A DNA stretch of 30,012 bases. It comes from JAJPXI01 sp045595705. GTDB taxonomy: Bacteria; Bacillota; Clostridia; Oscillospirales; Oscillospiraceae. The stretch lies in NCBI GenBank assembly GCA_045595705.1, contig JAZOBA010000046.1, positions 1 through 30,012 of the forward strand, read 5' to 3'. Positions within the stretch are counted from its first letter, which is position 1, and every line of letters starts with the position of its first letter. Below, one piece after another: positions 1-8,665 of the stretch. The notes beneath the pieces are model-generated. The model saw nothing but the letters and a program-made list of their open reading frames with translations, searched no databases and had not been told where the DNA came from. The translations under genes were made by a program, and so were the position numbers.

Positions 1-1274
1 TCATTGAAGGTGAACTGATAGTCCAGATCACGAACCATACGCTGACGGTGGATGTAAAAGTGATTGTGATACTCGCAGAAAACCTCAGTGCGGCCATTGC
101 TCTCCTTCTCCCCTGTCATCAAGGGAAGAATGCTTTCCCCATCCACCGGCTGAGGGGGCTTCACTCCGGCCACATCCAGAATGGTCGGCATCACTTCGTG
201 CAGGTATACAAAGCTGTCATTGTCCTTGTTTCCGGCACCCTTGACCACCATGGGGATGTGATAGATCTCGTCAAAGGTGAACGCACCTTTTTCGATCAGT
301 TTATGTGCGCCCAGACAGTCACCGTGGTCGGCGCTATAAATGATGATGGTATCATCGTACATTCCTTCGGTTTTCAGCTTATCCACAATCATACCGACCA
401 TGTCATCAATTAGAGTGCAATGGCCGTAATAGCGGGCAGCGATCTCCTGAAATCCCTTCCAGCCGTAGTTGCCCAGACCCCACATCTTCTCACTGAGATA
501 ATAGCCGTAAGGTTTGTCCAGCAGATCATCACAGTAGCTGGGATGCTCCGGAATATCATCGGGATTATACATGGAATAGTAGGGTTCCGGCACGATGCTG
601 GGAGAATGCGGTCCCCAGAAATTTGCCCAGATGAAGAAGGGCTTATCCTCTTGCTTGGCTTGGTCGATCAGGCGGTTGGTCTCATGGGCAACAAAATATT
701 CAATGGTGCTCTCCACGGGACCTTCGTGCTTACAGAACATCTCCTGGATCTGCAGAGCGGGATTGTCACCAAGAAAACCGTTGGACACATCGATGTTCTC
801 AAACCCCTGCTCTTTCAGATACAGTTCATAGTAGTTCAGTTCGTTATCGGGCGGCTGGTTGAAAATCAGGCTGGGAAACACCTGACTTCCGGGAAACCCG
901 TAGCCCATAAAGGGTTTGCCCTCGTCGAAACCGCACTCTTCCGGTGTTTTGTTCGGGGTCACATGCCATTTACCGGCATAACCGCAGTAATAACCGGCGT
1001 CGTGCATGCAATCACCCAGCAAAGGAGTCTCCTCACTGATGCAGGTGAAATTATCCACCACACCGTGCTTATGCGGATACAAACCGGTCATGACACTGGC
1101 GCGAGCCGGTGCACAAATCGCTGACGGAGTGTACGCATTGGTGAATTTCATGCCTTCCGCCGCCAGCTGATCGATGTGCGGCGTTTTGCAAATGTCATTC
1201 ATTCCGTAGGCACTAACCGTATCAAGGCGCTGTTGGTCCGAAAGGATCAACAGCACGTTTTTTCGCTTTGCCAT
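1..1274 (-). CDS. Type I sulfatase (S1 family, Cys-type), 3' end outside window
   Basis: Hydrolyses a sulfate ester, probably on a sugar. About 424 codons are visible and the frame is still open at the left edge, so the C-terminus is missing. The N-terminus carries the metal-binding Asp13-Gln14 and the sulfatase signature C-A-P-A-R at residues 54-58. Cys54 is the residue converted to formylglycine. A later D-H-G segment (S-A-D-H-G-D) fits the family's second metal site. There is no signal peptide, so the enzyme appears cytoplasmic and would act on imported sugars. The ATG is preceded by AGGAG, and an excellent promoter lies at 1332-1360. A Cys-type sulfatase in an anaerobe needs a radical-SAM maturase, and one is encoded nearby (2469-3608). 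The exact substrate cannot be read from the sequence. N-acetylglucosamine-6-sulfate is suggested only by the neighbouring nagA. Confidence 0.92.
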   Translation of the reverse strand, partial: MAKRKNVLLILSDQQRLDTVSAYGMNDICKTPHIDQLAAEGMKFTNAYTPSAICAPARASVMTGLYPHKHGVVDNFTCISEETPLLGDCMHDAGYYCGYAGKWHVTPNKTPEECGFDEGKPFMGYGFPGSQVFPSLIFNQPPDNELNYYELYLKEQGFENIDVSNGFLGDNPALQIQEMFCKHEGPVESTIEYFVAHETNRLIDQAKQEDKPFFIWANFWGPHSPSIVPEPYYSMYNPDDIPEHPSYCDDLLDKPYGYYLSEKMWGLGNYGWKGFQEIAARYYGHCTLIDDMVGMIVDKLKTEGMYDDTIIIYSADHGDCLGAHKLIEKGAFTFDEIYHIPMVVKGAGNKDNDSFVYLHEVMPTILDVAGVKPPQPVDGESILPLMTGEKESNGRTEVFCEYHNHFYIHRQRMVRDLDYQFTFN

Positions 1275-1331
1275 ATCAACCCACTCCTATTCTGACATTC
1301 AACATTAAAATACGCGCAATATTTATTTTTC

Positions 1332-1360
1332 ATAATACCACGTATGGGTCAGACTGTCAA
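1332..1360 (-). promoter_or_regulatory. Sigma-A type promoter of the sulfatase gene
   Basis: On the minus strand, TTGACA (1360-1355) is followed after exactly 17 bases by TATTAT (1337-1332), which has a TG one base upstream (extended -10). The match is near consensus and lies about 60 bases before the sulfatase ATG. The promoter shows that the sulfatase is transcribed separately from the aldose epimerase. Confidence 0.8.
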
Positions 1361-1412
1361 ACACAAGGTGAAGAATCGCTATGTTTTATGTAAAAGTTAC
1401 ACAAAAAACACG

Positions 1413-2294
1413 TTATATACAGAAAACCTTATATTCCAGCGATTTCACCTCGCCCGGACCCAGCGTAATACAGTGCGGTTTGTCCGTAAATTCGCCCGTT
1501 TCATCCTCCACGGCGGCACATCCGTGCCAGGGTTCAAGGCAAACAAACGGCGCCTTTTCCACACCCTTTGTCCAGAATGCGAGCATGGGAAATCCTTTGA
1601 ATTCCATCCGCACTCCATGACCGTTCTCACGGTGTGCCAGACGGATGCTTTCCGATTTCAAGTTCTCCAGAATCACCGTATCGATGCGGGCAAAAAGTTC
1701 ATAGTCCAGCGTGAAGCGCTCCTGTCCGGCAAGCAAACGCTCGCAAAGCGCCGAACTTAAAAGACCCTCTTTGGTCAGCAGTCGCATAGATGCCTCCTCG
1801 GGTCGGTCGAAGATGATTTCATAATCCTCGAAACGTTCTCCCTCCCGCAGCGGACAGCGGAACGCGGTATGTGCACCGATGCAGAACGGCATGGGTTTGT
1901 CTCCCGTGTTCTCAACACGAAGCGATGTGGAAAAACCGCCTTGCGTCAGCTGATGACAGACCTGAACTTTGAACGGATAGGGATAGCGTGCCAGTGTGGA
2001 CTTGTTTTCCCGCAGTTCAAACACGATACGGTCTTCCGTCCGGTCTGCAACTTCAAACTCCTGATCTCTTGCGAAGCCATGCCGGGACATTTTGTATTCC
2101 TTCCCGTCAAATTGTACTTTACCGCCTTTCAAAGACCCCACGATGGGAAAAAGCAGCGGATTTCTACCTGCCCAGAACGCCGGATCACCACTCCAGATAT
2201 ACTCTGTACCCTTCGTGTCCCGGAGAGACACCAACTCTCCCCCGTGACTGTCTGCAATGGCGCGGAACCCTTGGAAAGAAAGCTCAAACTGCAT
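1413..2294 (-). CDS. Aldose 1-epimerase family protein (LacX/GalM-like mutarotase)
   Basis: A predicted cytoplasmic mutarotase of 293 residues that interconverts alpha and beta anomers of an aldose. Family landmarks are the S-R-H-G-F motif near residue 75, I-G-A-H-T-A-F with the second conserved His near residue 145, and a C-terminal C-L-E-P-W-H-G segment whose Glu corresponds to the catalytic base. The length matches the LacX-like subfamily. I chose the ATG at 2294 because GGGAGG sits seven bases upstream. A further ATG at 2312 would place that Shine-Dalgarno inside the coding region. Its own promoter is at 2330-2358. Between the sulfatase and the maturase, it probably prepares a released hexose or hexosamine for phosphorylation. 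The sugar is not identifiable from sequence. Confidence 0.88.
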   Translation of the reverse strand: MQFELSFQGFRAIADSHGGELVSLRDTKGTEYIWSGDPAFWAGRNPLLFPIVGSLKGGKVQFDGKEYKMSRHGFARDQEFEVADRTEDRIVFELRENKSTLARYPYPFKVQVCHQLTQGGFSTSLRVENTGDKPMPFCIGAHTAFRCPLREGERFEDYEIIFDRPEEASMRLLTKEGLLSSALCERLLAGQERFTLDYELFARIDTVILENLKSESIRLAHRENGHGVRMEFKGFPMLAFWTKGVEKAPFVCLEPWHGCAAVEDETGEFTDKPHCITLGPGEVKSLEYKVFCI

Positions 2295-2329
2295 CACGAT
2301 ACCTCCCGACATGTTTCTTGTTTGCCTTC

Positions 2330-2358
2330 ATTATATAAGACGGCAACCCAATTGTCAC
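2330..2358 (-). promoter_or_regulatory. Promoter of the aldose epimerase gene
   Basis: On the minus strand, GTGACA (2358-2353) is separated by 17 bases from a consensus TATAAT (2335-2330), about 36 bases before the epimerase ATG. It is back-to-back with the plus-strand promoter at 2386-2414, only 27 bases apart. A single regulator binding between them could control both directions. Confidence 0.75.
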
Positions 2359-2385
2359 GGCAATTTTAGCGACGCGAAAAAGGTG

Positions 2386-2414
2386 TTGCCAATTATAAAA
2401 AACCTATGTAGAAT
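2386..2414 (+). promoter_or_regulatory. Promoter of the maturase-ROK-nagA operon
   Basis: TTGCCA at 2386-2391, a 17-base spacer, then TAGAAT at 2409-2414. Each hexamer matches consensus at five of six positions. The maturase ATG lies 55 bases after the -10 box, preceded by AGGAGA at 2458-2463. Confidence 0.75.
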
Positions 2415-2468
2415 GAAGACAATAAAACATCATTTTTTCTCATAAAATCAAACCGACAGGAGATCATT

Positions 2469-3608
2469 ATGCCTCCCCTCAGTATACTGATTAAACCGGC
2501 CTCCGGAAGCTGTAACATGCGCTGTCAGTATTGTTTCTACACCGACGAAACAGAGCATCGCGAAGTGGCTTCTCTGGGCCGAATGTCATTGGATACAATG
2601 CATAAAATTGTGGACAAGGCTCTGCTCTACGCCGACGGTGATTGTACCTTTGCCTTTCAGGGCGGCGAGCCGACCCTTGTTGGGCTTTCTTTTTATCGCG
2701 ATTTATCGAATTACATCAAACAACATCTAAATCCGAAGCAAATTCGAGTTCATTATGCCATCCAAACCAACGGATACGATCTGAACGAAGATTGGGCCAA
2801 GTGGTTCGCAGAAAATAATGTACTTGTCGGAATCTCTTTGGATGGTCCCAAATCGGTCCACGATCAATATCGTCTGGATCATTCCGGGAATGGCACCTTC
2901 GAACGTGTAATGAATTCAATACGACTGCTTGAAAAGTACCATGTTGATTTCAACATACTGACCGTTGTCTCCGGTGCAAACGCCGACCATGGACAGCAAG
3001 TGTATGACTTTTTCAAGGAACAAAACTTCCGTTATCAGCAGTACATCGAATGCCTTGATCCCATCGGAGAAGTCCAGGGTTGTCATGAATATTCCCTGAC
3101 CCCGGAACGATATGAACGATTCTTAAAAGATGTTTTCGATGCTTGGTACCGGGATATGAAATCCGGACACTATGTCTACAATCGATATTTTGAAAATCTG
3201 ATGATGATCCTCTCCCGTCAGAGACCGGAAAGCTGTAATCTGCAGGGATTTTGCAGCCCACAGTGGGTTATCGAGGCGGATGGCAGCGTATATCCCTGCG
3301 ATTTTTATGCCTTGGATCGGTGGAAGCTCGGCAATATTCTGACCAATTCCTTTGAAGCCATGGAGCAGAATCGAGTGCAATCCGGCTTCATTGATTGGTC
3401 GAAGAAACTTCCGGAAGATTGCAAATCCTGCCGTTGGATCATGCTCTGCCGCAATGGCTGCCGACGAAATCGCGAACCGGTCACAGCAGAAACCTGCGGC
3501 AAGAATTATTTTTGCTCTGCGTACAGCAGTTTTCTGGATTATGCATATCCCCGTCTGGTTGAAATTCTCCGTCTCCTATGCACCCAAGCAGCTCAGCAAC
3601 AAAATTAA
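2469..3608 (+). CDS. Anaerobic sulfatase-maturating enzyme (radical SAM, SPASM domain)
   Basis: Converts the active-site Cys of a sulfatase to C-alpha-formylglycine without oxygen, using S-adenosylmethionine and three [4Fe-4S] clusters. The radical-SAM cluster ligands are C15, C19 and C22 (C-x3-C-x2-C), followed by a G-G-E-P motif near residue 65. The C-terminal SPASM region has Cys at 256, 262, 277, 318, 321, 327, 331 and 349, with Asp278 directly after C277. This spacing matches what I recall of the characterised Clostridium perfringens enzyme almost residue for residue, where the equivalent Asp is the catalytic base. The length of 379 residues is typical. The obvious client is the C-A-P-A-R sulfatase at 1-1274. 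The gene heads an operon with the ROK protein (33-base gap) and nagA. Confidence 0.95.
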   Translation: MPPLSILIKPASGSCNMRCQYCFYTDETEHREVASLGRMSLDTMHKIVDKALLYADGDCTFAFQGGEPTLVGLSFYRDLSNYIKQHLNPKQIRVHYAIQTNGYDLNEDWAKWFAENNVLVGISLDGPKSVHDQYRLDHSGNGTFERVMNSIRLLEKYHVDFNILTVVSGANADHGQQVYDFFKEQNFRYQQYIECLDPIGEVQGCHEYSLTPERYERFLKDVFDAWYRDMKSGHYVYNRYFENLMMILSRQRPESCNLQGFCSPQWVIEADGSVYPCDFYALDRWKLGNILTNSFEAMEQNRVQSGFIDWSKKLPEDCKSCRWIMLCRNGCRRNREPVTAETCGKNYFCSAYSSFLDYAYPRLVEILRLLCTQAAQQQN

Positions 3609-3641
3609 CATGATGAAACAATCATTTTAGGAGGATGCAAT

Positions 3642-5018
3642 ATGGAACGTTTTGGAATCTCTGTCGATGTCATCAACAAGCCAGTGTTGGACCCAAACTT
3701 TATTCCCCTGCTCAAATTTAACCGCGCATTCCTCAAGGATGCCGCCAAGCCAGTCTCTATTGCCGTAGAGCGTGCCGACGGACAGATGGCCACCACACAT
3801 ACGTTCATTCACGGAACACCCGAAATGGCAGATGCCGACCGCTATTACATCGACCGCATTGTTAAAACCGCCCTGTGGATGAAGGGCGGCTACAAAATCT
3901 ATGTGGACAACAAGGAAATCTATGACTACCTTTGCAGCGTTTACTGCAAAGGCGGTGAGCGTGAATTCGACTGGGACTTCATGGCAAACATCTTTGAAAA
4001 CCCCTTTGAGATCGTTTTGACTGATAAAGTCCCCGAAAGCAAGGATGCCCCCAAAGCCATGGGCGGACATCTGGAAGGCTGCCGCATTGGCTTTGATGCG
4101 GGCGGCTCTGACCGCAAGGTATCTGCCGTGATCGATGGCGAGACCGTGTTCTCTGAAGAAGTCGTCTGGCTCCCCAAGATTAATCCGGATCCCGACTATC
4201 ACTACGAGGGCATTGTCTCTGCTTTGAAAGCTGCCGCTGCACACATGCCCCGCGTGGACGCTGTCGGTGTCTCCTCTGCCGGTATTTACATCAATGACCG
4301 CACCATGAGCGCATCCCTGTTCCTGAAGGTTCCCAAGGAACTGTACGAAGAGAAAGTCAAGAACATCTTTATCCGCGCCATCACCGACACCTTTGGCGAT
4401 GTGCCTTATGCCGTTGCCAACGACGGTGACGTATCCGCTTTGGCCGGCACCATGAGCCTGAACGACAACAACGTTCTGGGCATCGCCATGGGCACCAGCG
4501 AGGCTGTCGGCTACGTCAATGCCGACGGCTGTATCACCGGTTGGCTGAACGAGTTGGCATTTGTGCCAGTGGATGCCAATTCCGACGCCATGGTGGACGA
4601 GTGGTCGGGCGACATCGGCTGCGGCGTAAAATACTTCTGCCAGGACGGCGTCAACAAACTGGCCCCACGTGCCGGCATTGAACTGGACGAGAACGCCTCC
4701 CCTGCCGAAAAGCTGAAAGTCACACAGAAACTGATGGAGAATGATGACCCCCGTGCTGTTCAGGTCTATGAATCCATCGGAACTTATCTGGGCCACACTC
4801 TGGCTTATTACTATGAGCACTACGGTTTCCATTATGTCCTTCTGCTTGGCCGCGTCATGAGCGGAAAGGGCGGCGACATTTTGCTTGCCACCTGCCGTAA
4901 CGTTCTCGACAGTGAGTACCCCGAGCACGCAGACAAGATCGAACTGACCCTGCCCGACGAAAAGTTCCGCCGCGTGGGCCAGTCCATGGCCGCAGCCAGC
5001 CTGCCCGAAATGAAATAA
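3642..5018 (+). CDS. Long ROK-like (ASKHA-fold) protein, possible N-acetylhexosamine kinase
   Basis: A 458-residue protein whose region from about residue 149 has ROK/ASKHA features. These are a phosphate-binding D-A-G-G-S-D-R-K loop (152-159), an N-D-G-D-V-S-A-L-A-G segment resembling the catalytic-Asp region of sugar kinases, and an M-G-T-S glycine loop. The first 148 residues have no kinase motif and include an F-I-H-G-T-P segment and a Trp/Tyr-rich stretch. The usual ROK zinc motif (C-x-C-G-x2-G-C-x-E) is absent, although D-I-G-C-G-V-K occupies a comparable place. AGGAGG lies seven bases before the ATG. The position between the maturase and nagA suggests phosphorylation of N-acetylglucosamine, which would supply the NagA substrate. 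Kinase activity is an inference from fold and context. A sugar-sensing role is also possible. Confidence 0.7.
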   Translation: MERFGISVDVINKPVLDPNFIPLLKFNRAFLKDAAKPVSIAVERADGQMATTHTFIHGTPEMADADRYYIDRIVKTALWMKGGYKIYVDNKEIYDYLCSVYCKGGEREFDWDFMANIFENPFEIVLTDKVPESKDAPKAMGGHLEGCRIGFDAGGSDRKVSAVIDGETVFSEEVVWLPKINPDPDYHYEGIVSALKAAAAHMPRVDAVGVSSAGIYINDRTMSASLFLKVPKELYEEKVKNIFIRAITDTFGDVPYAVANDGDVSALAGTMSLNDNNVLGIAMGTSEAVGYVNADGCITGWLNELAFVPVDANSDAMVDEWSGDIGCGVKYFCQDGVNKLAPRAGIELDENASPAEKLKVTQKLMENDDPRAVQVYESIGTYLGHTLAYYYEHYGFHYVLLLGRVMSGKGGDILLATCRNVLDSEYPEHADKIELTLPDEKFRRVGQSMAAASLPEMK

Positions 5019-5088
5019 GGGTTGTGCACATTACATCCTGCTCCCCTTCGCGACCGTTATTAACGATAACAGTAAATGAGGTGTGCCT

Positions 5089-6219
5089 ATGCATATAACC
5101 GGAGGATTTGTCTTTGATTTGGAACATGGCTTTATTGCGCGGGATGTCAACACCACCGGTGCCTTAATCACCGAAAACTCCGGTGATGACATCATTCTGG
5201 ACGCATCAGACTGCTATGTGATCCCCGGACTTGTCGATGTCCATTTCCATGGTTGTGTGGGCGAAGATTTCAGTGATGCCACACCGGACGGCCTGCAGGC
5301 TATTGCTGATTACGAACTCAGTCAGGGAGTAACCTACATCTGTCCGGCGGGCATGACACTTCCCGAAAAGCAGTTGGAAAAAATCTGCCGCAATACCGCA
5401 GCTCACCGCGCAAAAAATGCCGGCGGTGCCGAAGTTGTCGGTGTTCATCTGGAAGGTCCCTTCCTCTCCACCGCTAAAAAAGGCGCACAAAACGAGAACT
5501 TCCTGCATGACCCGGACATTGATATGCTGCACCGCCTGCAAGAGGCATCGGAAAACAGTGTTCGCCTTGTGACGGTTGCCCCGGAACAACCCGGAGCCAT
5601 GGAGTTCATTCGTGATGCAGTTCAAAATGGAATCACCGTTTCGGTTGGTCACACGGTAGCAGATTACGAAACTGCCATGGCCGCTTTTGAAGCAGGTGCC
5701 AATCACGCAACTCACTTGTACAATGGAATGCCTTCGATCCATCACCGCTCCCCCGGCGTTATCGGAGCTGCCTTTGATTCTCCGGGTGTTCAGGCCGAAT
5801 TAATATGCGACGGCGTCCATATTCATGGCGCAATCGTTCGTCTGACCTTCCAACTGTTCGGAGCTGAGCGTATGATTCTGATCTCCGACTCACTGCGTGC
5901 CACCGGAATGCCCGATGGACAATATCCTTTCGGTGGCCAGGAGATCGAAGTACATGGAAACCGTGCGACCATTGTGGGGCATCCGGAAACCCTTGCAGGT
6001 TCCGTCACCAGTCTGATGGGATGTCTGCGCCAAGCAGTTGCATTTGGTATTCCTTTAGCCGATGCAGTACGTGCCTGTACATATAATCCGGCTCAGTCCA
6101 TTGGAATCGCAGATCGAGCCGGCACTTTGGATATCGGCAAGGAGGCAAGCATCGTCCTTCTAAACAAAGAAGATCTCTCTATCCGAGCTATCCTCTTCCG
6201 TGGGGAGCGCACTGCCTGA
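5089..6219 (+). CDS. nagA: N-acetylglucosamine-6-phosphate deacetylase
   Basis: Removes acetate from N-acetylglucosamine-6-phosphate to give glucosamine-6-phosphate, which enters glycolysis or cell-wall synthesis. The 376-residue amidohydrolase shows the H-F-H metal motif at 52-54, the V-H-L-E-G-P-F metal-ligand Glu, S-V-G-H-T and A-T-H-L-Y-N-G-M for the other metal and phosphate contacts, and L-I-S-D-S with the catalytic Asp. I chose the ATG at 5089, with GAGG seven bases upstream. An in-frame GTG at 5083 lies too close to that site. It is the last gene of the maturase operon, 70 bases after the ROK gene. No glucosamine-6-phosphate deaminase (nagB) is in the window, so the next step must be encoded elsewhere. 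Confidence 0.95.
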   Translation: MHITGGFVFDLEHGFIARDVNTTGALITENSGDDIILDASDCYVIPGLVDVHFHGCVGEDFSDATPDGLQAIADYELSQGVTYICPAGMTLPEKQLEKICRNTAAHRAKNAGGAEVVGVHLEGPFLSTAKKGAQNENFLHDPDIDMLHRLQEASENSVRLVTVAPEQPGAMEFIRDAVQNGITVSVGHTVADYETAMAAFEAGANHATHLYNGMPSIHHRSPGVIGAAFDSPGVQAELICDGVHIHGAIVRLTFQLFGAERMILISDSLRATGMPDGQYPFGGQEIEVHGNRATIVGHPETLAGSVTSLMGCLRQAVAFGIPLADAVRACTYNPAQSIGIADRAGTLDIGKEASIVLLNKEDLSIRAILFRGERTA

Positions 6220-6238
6220 TTGATTTTTATAACAAATT

Positions 6239-6278
6239 ACAGCCACCCTGCAATCAATCTTGACTGCAGGGTGGCTGT
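6239..6278. terminator. Hairpin between the convergent nagA and region 2 operons
   Basis: A perfect 14-bp stem (6239-6252 with 6265-6278) encloses a 12-base loop, 20 bases after the nagA stop and 57 bases after the stop of the converging small membrane protein gene. The flank is moderately T-rich for the minus-strand transcript and has no long T run in either direction. It is probably a shared terminator or 3'-end stabiliser. Confidence 0.65.
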
Positions 6279-6335
6279 TCAACTCTCTATAAAGCAAATC
6301 ATAATCATACGATGGTACAATAACTCTCTGAACAA

Positions 6336-6728
6336 TTACTTCATCAATTCATCAGACAAGCGAAGGATTTCCGGCGCAATACGCTCACGCTCTTTTTTCA
6401 GAACACGGTTGTAAGTAGGATATGCAAGAATCACTGGGATCATACCGATCACACCGATCACAATGCCGGGAATCAGGGCATTCGTAAGACCGATCATTTC
6501 CCCGATATCAGTCATTACAAGGCTCATACCGGATCCCATGATAAGAGCACCGAAGATACCCAAAACGAGAGACCAAACCTGAGCTTTCTGCGTTGCTGAA
6601 TAATGGAGCTTGCGCAGGCGCTCCATTTTATCCTCTTCGGGTGCAAGATATTTTTTGCGGATATTCTTTATTTCCTCCTGCTGCTGCGCAGAGTAGGTGT
6701 AATGAAATGTTTCCTGATTTTTCTCCAT
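6336..6728 (-). CDS. Small two-helix membrane protein, paralogue of the 9503-9868 product
   Basis: The function is unknown. The protein has 130 residues: a charged N-terminal half of about 50 residues with Gln/Glu/Lys-rich helical character, then two hydrophobic segments (about 52-74 and 84-104). The first contains M-G-S-G-M-S-L-V-M-T-D-I-G and the second P-G-I-V-I-G-V-I-G. It ends in a charged tail, L-S-D-E-L-M-K. The same loop and tail occur in the product of 9503-9868, so the two genes are clear paralogues. It is the last gene of the sensor-kinase operon and starts one base after the stop of the upstream membrane protein gene, indicating translational coupling. The pairing with a histidine kinase suggests a membrane-stress or signalling role, which remains inference. 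Confidence 0.75.
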   Translation of the reverse strand: MEKNQETFHYTYSAQQQEEIKNIRKKYLAPEEDKMERLRKLHYSATQKAQVWSLVLGIFGALIMGSGMSLVMTDIGEMIGLTNALIPGIVIGVIGMIPVILAYPTYNRVLKKERERIAPEILRLSDELMK

Positions 6729-6729
6729 T

Positions 6730-7611
6730 TTATTTCAGGCTCCTTATTTCTCTGGTAGTTCGGACAATCATGTAGATCGCCATAACAACGATGATGACAG
6801 CAATTCCTGCTCCCGTGGACATAATCATGATCCTCTGATTCTCCAAGGACATATCTCCGCCAAACTGAGAAAACATAGCTGTTTCAAGAGAGAGCATGGA
6901 AACCAACGCTGCAGCCATTTTAATGACCTTGGACATGGACATAATAGGACTCCCATATTTGCGGTACTTCACCATGTCGATAACGGCGGTGGTAGTAATG
7001 TAGAAGGTATACATTGCCATCACGTAAATCAGAATTCCTTGGTAATCAAAGCCACGTTGGAAATAGACCATCATCAACACGGCTCCGGACAAGGCAAGGT
7101 TGACGGTCAGAAGGATGTAAGCGCAAAGGCGCGCCCGATATAGCTCTCCAAGACAGCTGGCTCCGATTTTGTTTTTACTTACGTAGCGGACAAGAAGAAA
7201 TCGCATGACCGCAAGAATCGCATAGTACCCTGCGAACAGAGCAAACCAATGTGTGTTGAATATAGCTGCCGAAATAGCGTTAACCGCGACATAAAGCACA
7301 TTGATAGCCAGCGAGCGGTAAAGACTCACATGGGTCTTAAATTCTGCGTCGGTTAGATAACGATTGGCCAGCTTATTGGCATAGAGCTTTTCTTTTCCGC
7401 TTTTCCAGTATCTAGGCAACGTATTCCAACAAAAAACGCAAAAAACACAAAGGGTATAAAACGCAAAAACATAGCTGATACAGGCCGCAATTGAAGTTTC
7501 CGCGCCTTTTGAAAAGACCATCACCAGCGCCGCAGTGCTCATCACTACAAGAAGTAAAATGATCCCCGATGGCAGAAACAGGAGTTTCTTCGCAATGTGC
7601 TTCCAATCCAT
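6730..7611 (-). CDS. Predicted eight-helix integral membrane protein of unknown function
   Basis: I do not recognise this 293-residue protein. Hydrophobic segments lie at roughly 8-33, 43-62, 100-118, 122-141, 157-179, 187-208, 220-238 and 262-284, separated by short basic loops, giving a mostly membrane-embedded protein with no visible enzymatic motif. The gene begins one base after the stop of the histidine kinase gene and ends one base before the start of the small membrane protein gene, so the three are tightly coupled. It could be a sensory partner of the kinase, an output of the system, or a poorly conserved transporter. The coupling is seen directly. The role is not. Confidence 0.7.
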   Translation of the reverse strand: MDWKHIAKKLLFLPSGIILLLVVMSTAALVMVFSKGAETSIAACISYVFAFYTLCVFCVFCWNTLPRYWKSGKEKLYANKLANRYLTDAEFKTHVSLYRSLAINVLYVAVNAISAAIFNTHWFALFAGYYAILAVMRFLLVRYVSKNKIGASCLGELYRARLCAYILLTVNLALSGAVLMMVYFQRGFDYQGILIYVMAMYTFYITTTAVIDMVKYRKYGSPIMSMSKVIKMAAALVSMLSLETAMFSQFGGDMSLENQRIMIMSTGAGIAVIIVVMAIYMIVRTTREIRSLK

Positions 7612-7612
7612 C

Positions 7613-8665
7613 TTAGACCCTCCGGATCCTTACCGTGAAGGTTGTTCCAGCACCCACAGCGCTTTCTACGCTAATCTCACCTCGCATGATATCAACCACG
7701 CGCTTTACCAACGCAAGACCTAAGCCATTACCTTGAGTAGCATGGGATGTATCACCCTGATAGAACTTTTCGAAAATATGCGCGCCAACTTCTGAAGTCA
7801 TACCACAGCCGGTATCTTTTACTTTCACGACGGCGTAATGCTCGTTGGTATACAGGCTGAGTGAAACAGTACCGCCCGCTTCGGTAAACTTGAACGCATT
7901 GGAAAACAGATTGCCCCACACCAGAGCAAGCAACTCCGCATCTGCTTTTACGCGAACCCCTTCTTCGATTTCCGTTTCTATTTTAATCTCAGACTGTTCC
8001 CAGATATGTTCATATTGAAGCAAACACTCACAAAGTTGTTCGCCAAGGTCATACTCAGAGGCCTGTGGGAAGATCTGTTGATTCTCCAAACGATTCAGTT
8101 TCAGGATGTTGGTCATCATTTCGGCCAGCCTGCGGGAACCTTCTGTGACAGCCTTGGCATATTCGATCCGCTTCCCAGCTTCCAAATCCGGCTGCTGGAG
8201 CATGGTTCCATAGTTCTGCATCACGGCCAGTGGCGTTTTCATTTCATGAGATACATTGGCTATGAAATCGGTACGCAATGTCTCAACACCGGAAAGCTCC
8301 TTGACCATCTGATTGATTGCCATACCAATTCGATTGAAACCCTCCACTGCACTTCCGTGCATAGACGGAACCCGAACCGAAAAATCCCCTTGTGTAATTC
8401 GCTCTGTTGCATCCGTGATTTTTTTAACCGGACGATCTACCGTGATTTTACGACGGATAAAGTCAAAGGATCCAAACAGAAACGTAATCAGCAGCACATT
8501 CCAAAAGGTAATTTTTGCTGCTGCAGCGATATTCTCTGCGTTTATCGTCAGCCCCATGGTGTTGGCCAGCGTACGGACAAACAGCATAAGACAGCAGGTG
8601 ACAGCAAACCCTACCACAAAAAAGAACACAACATAGTTGTTGACCGCTCTCAGGAAGCGCTTCAT
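7613..8665 (-). CDS. Membrane-bound sensor histidine kinase (HAMP, HisKA, HATPase)
   Basis: Sensor of a two-component system, 350 residues. Two transmembrane helices (about 11-31 and 52-70) leave an external loop of only about 20 residues, so the stimulus is probably sensed in the membrane or through a partner. A HAMP linker spans about 71-125. The phospho-acceptor His140 lies in A-N-V-S-H-E-M-K-T-P-L. The ATPase domain has an N box (G-N-L-F-S-N-A-F-K-F), a G1 box (D-T-G-C-G-M) and a G2 box (G-N-G-L-G-L-A-L). The ATG overlaps the regulator stop codon by four bases, so the two form one transcript. The unusually small sensor loop makes the co-transcribed eight-helix protein a candidate for signal input. 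Confidence 0.93.
   Translation of the reverse strand: MKRFLRAVNNYVVFFFVVGFAVTCCLMLFVRTLANTMGLTINAENIAAAAKITFWNVLLITFLFGSFDFIRRKITVDRPVKKITDATERITQGDFSVRVPSMHGSAVEGFNRIGMAINQMVKELSGVETLRTDFIANVSHEMKTPLAVMQNYGTMLQQPDLEAGKRIEYAKAVTEGSRRLAEMMTNILKLNRLENQQIFPQASEYDLGEQLCECLLQYEHIWEQSEIKIETEIEEGVRVKADAELLALVWGNLFSNAFKFTEAGGTVSLSLYTNEHYAVVKVKDTGCGMTSEVGAHIFEKFYQGDTSHATQGNGLGLALVKRVVDIMRGEISVESAVGAGTTFTVRIRRV

Noticed and set aside
3627..4928. A 433-codon open frame on the minus strand opposite the ROK-like gene
   Set aside because: The plus-strand frame has the ribosome site, kinase-fold motifs and operon position. The antisense frame is explained by codon bias in that gene.
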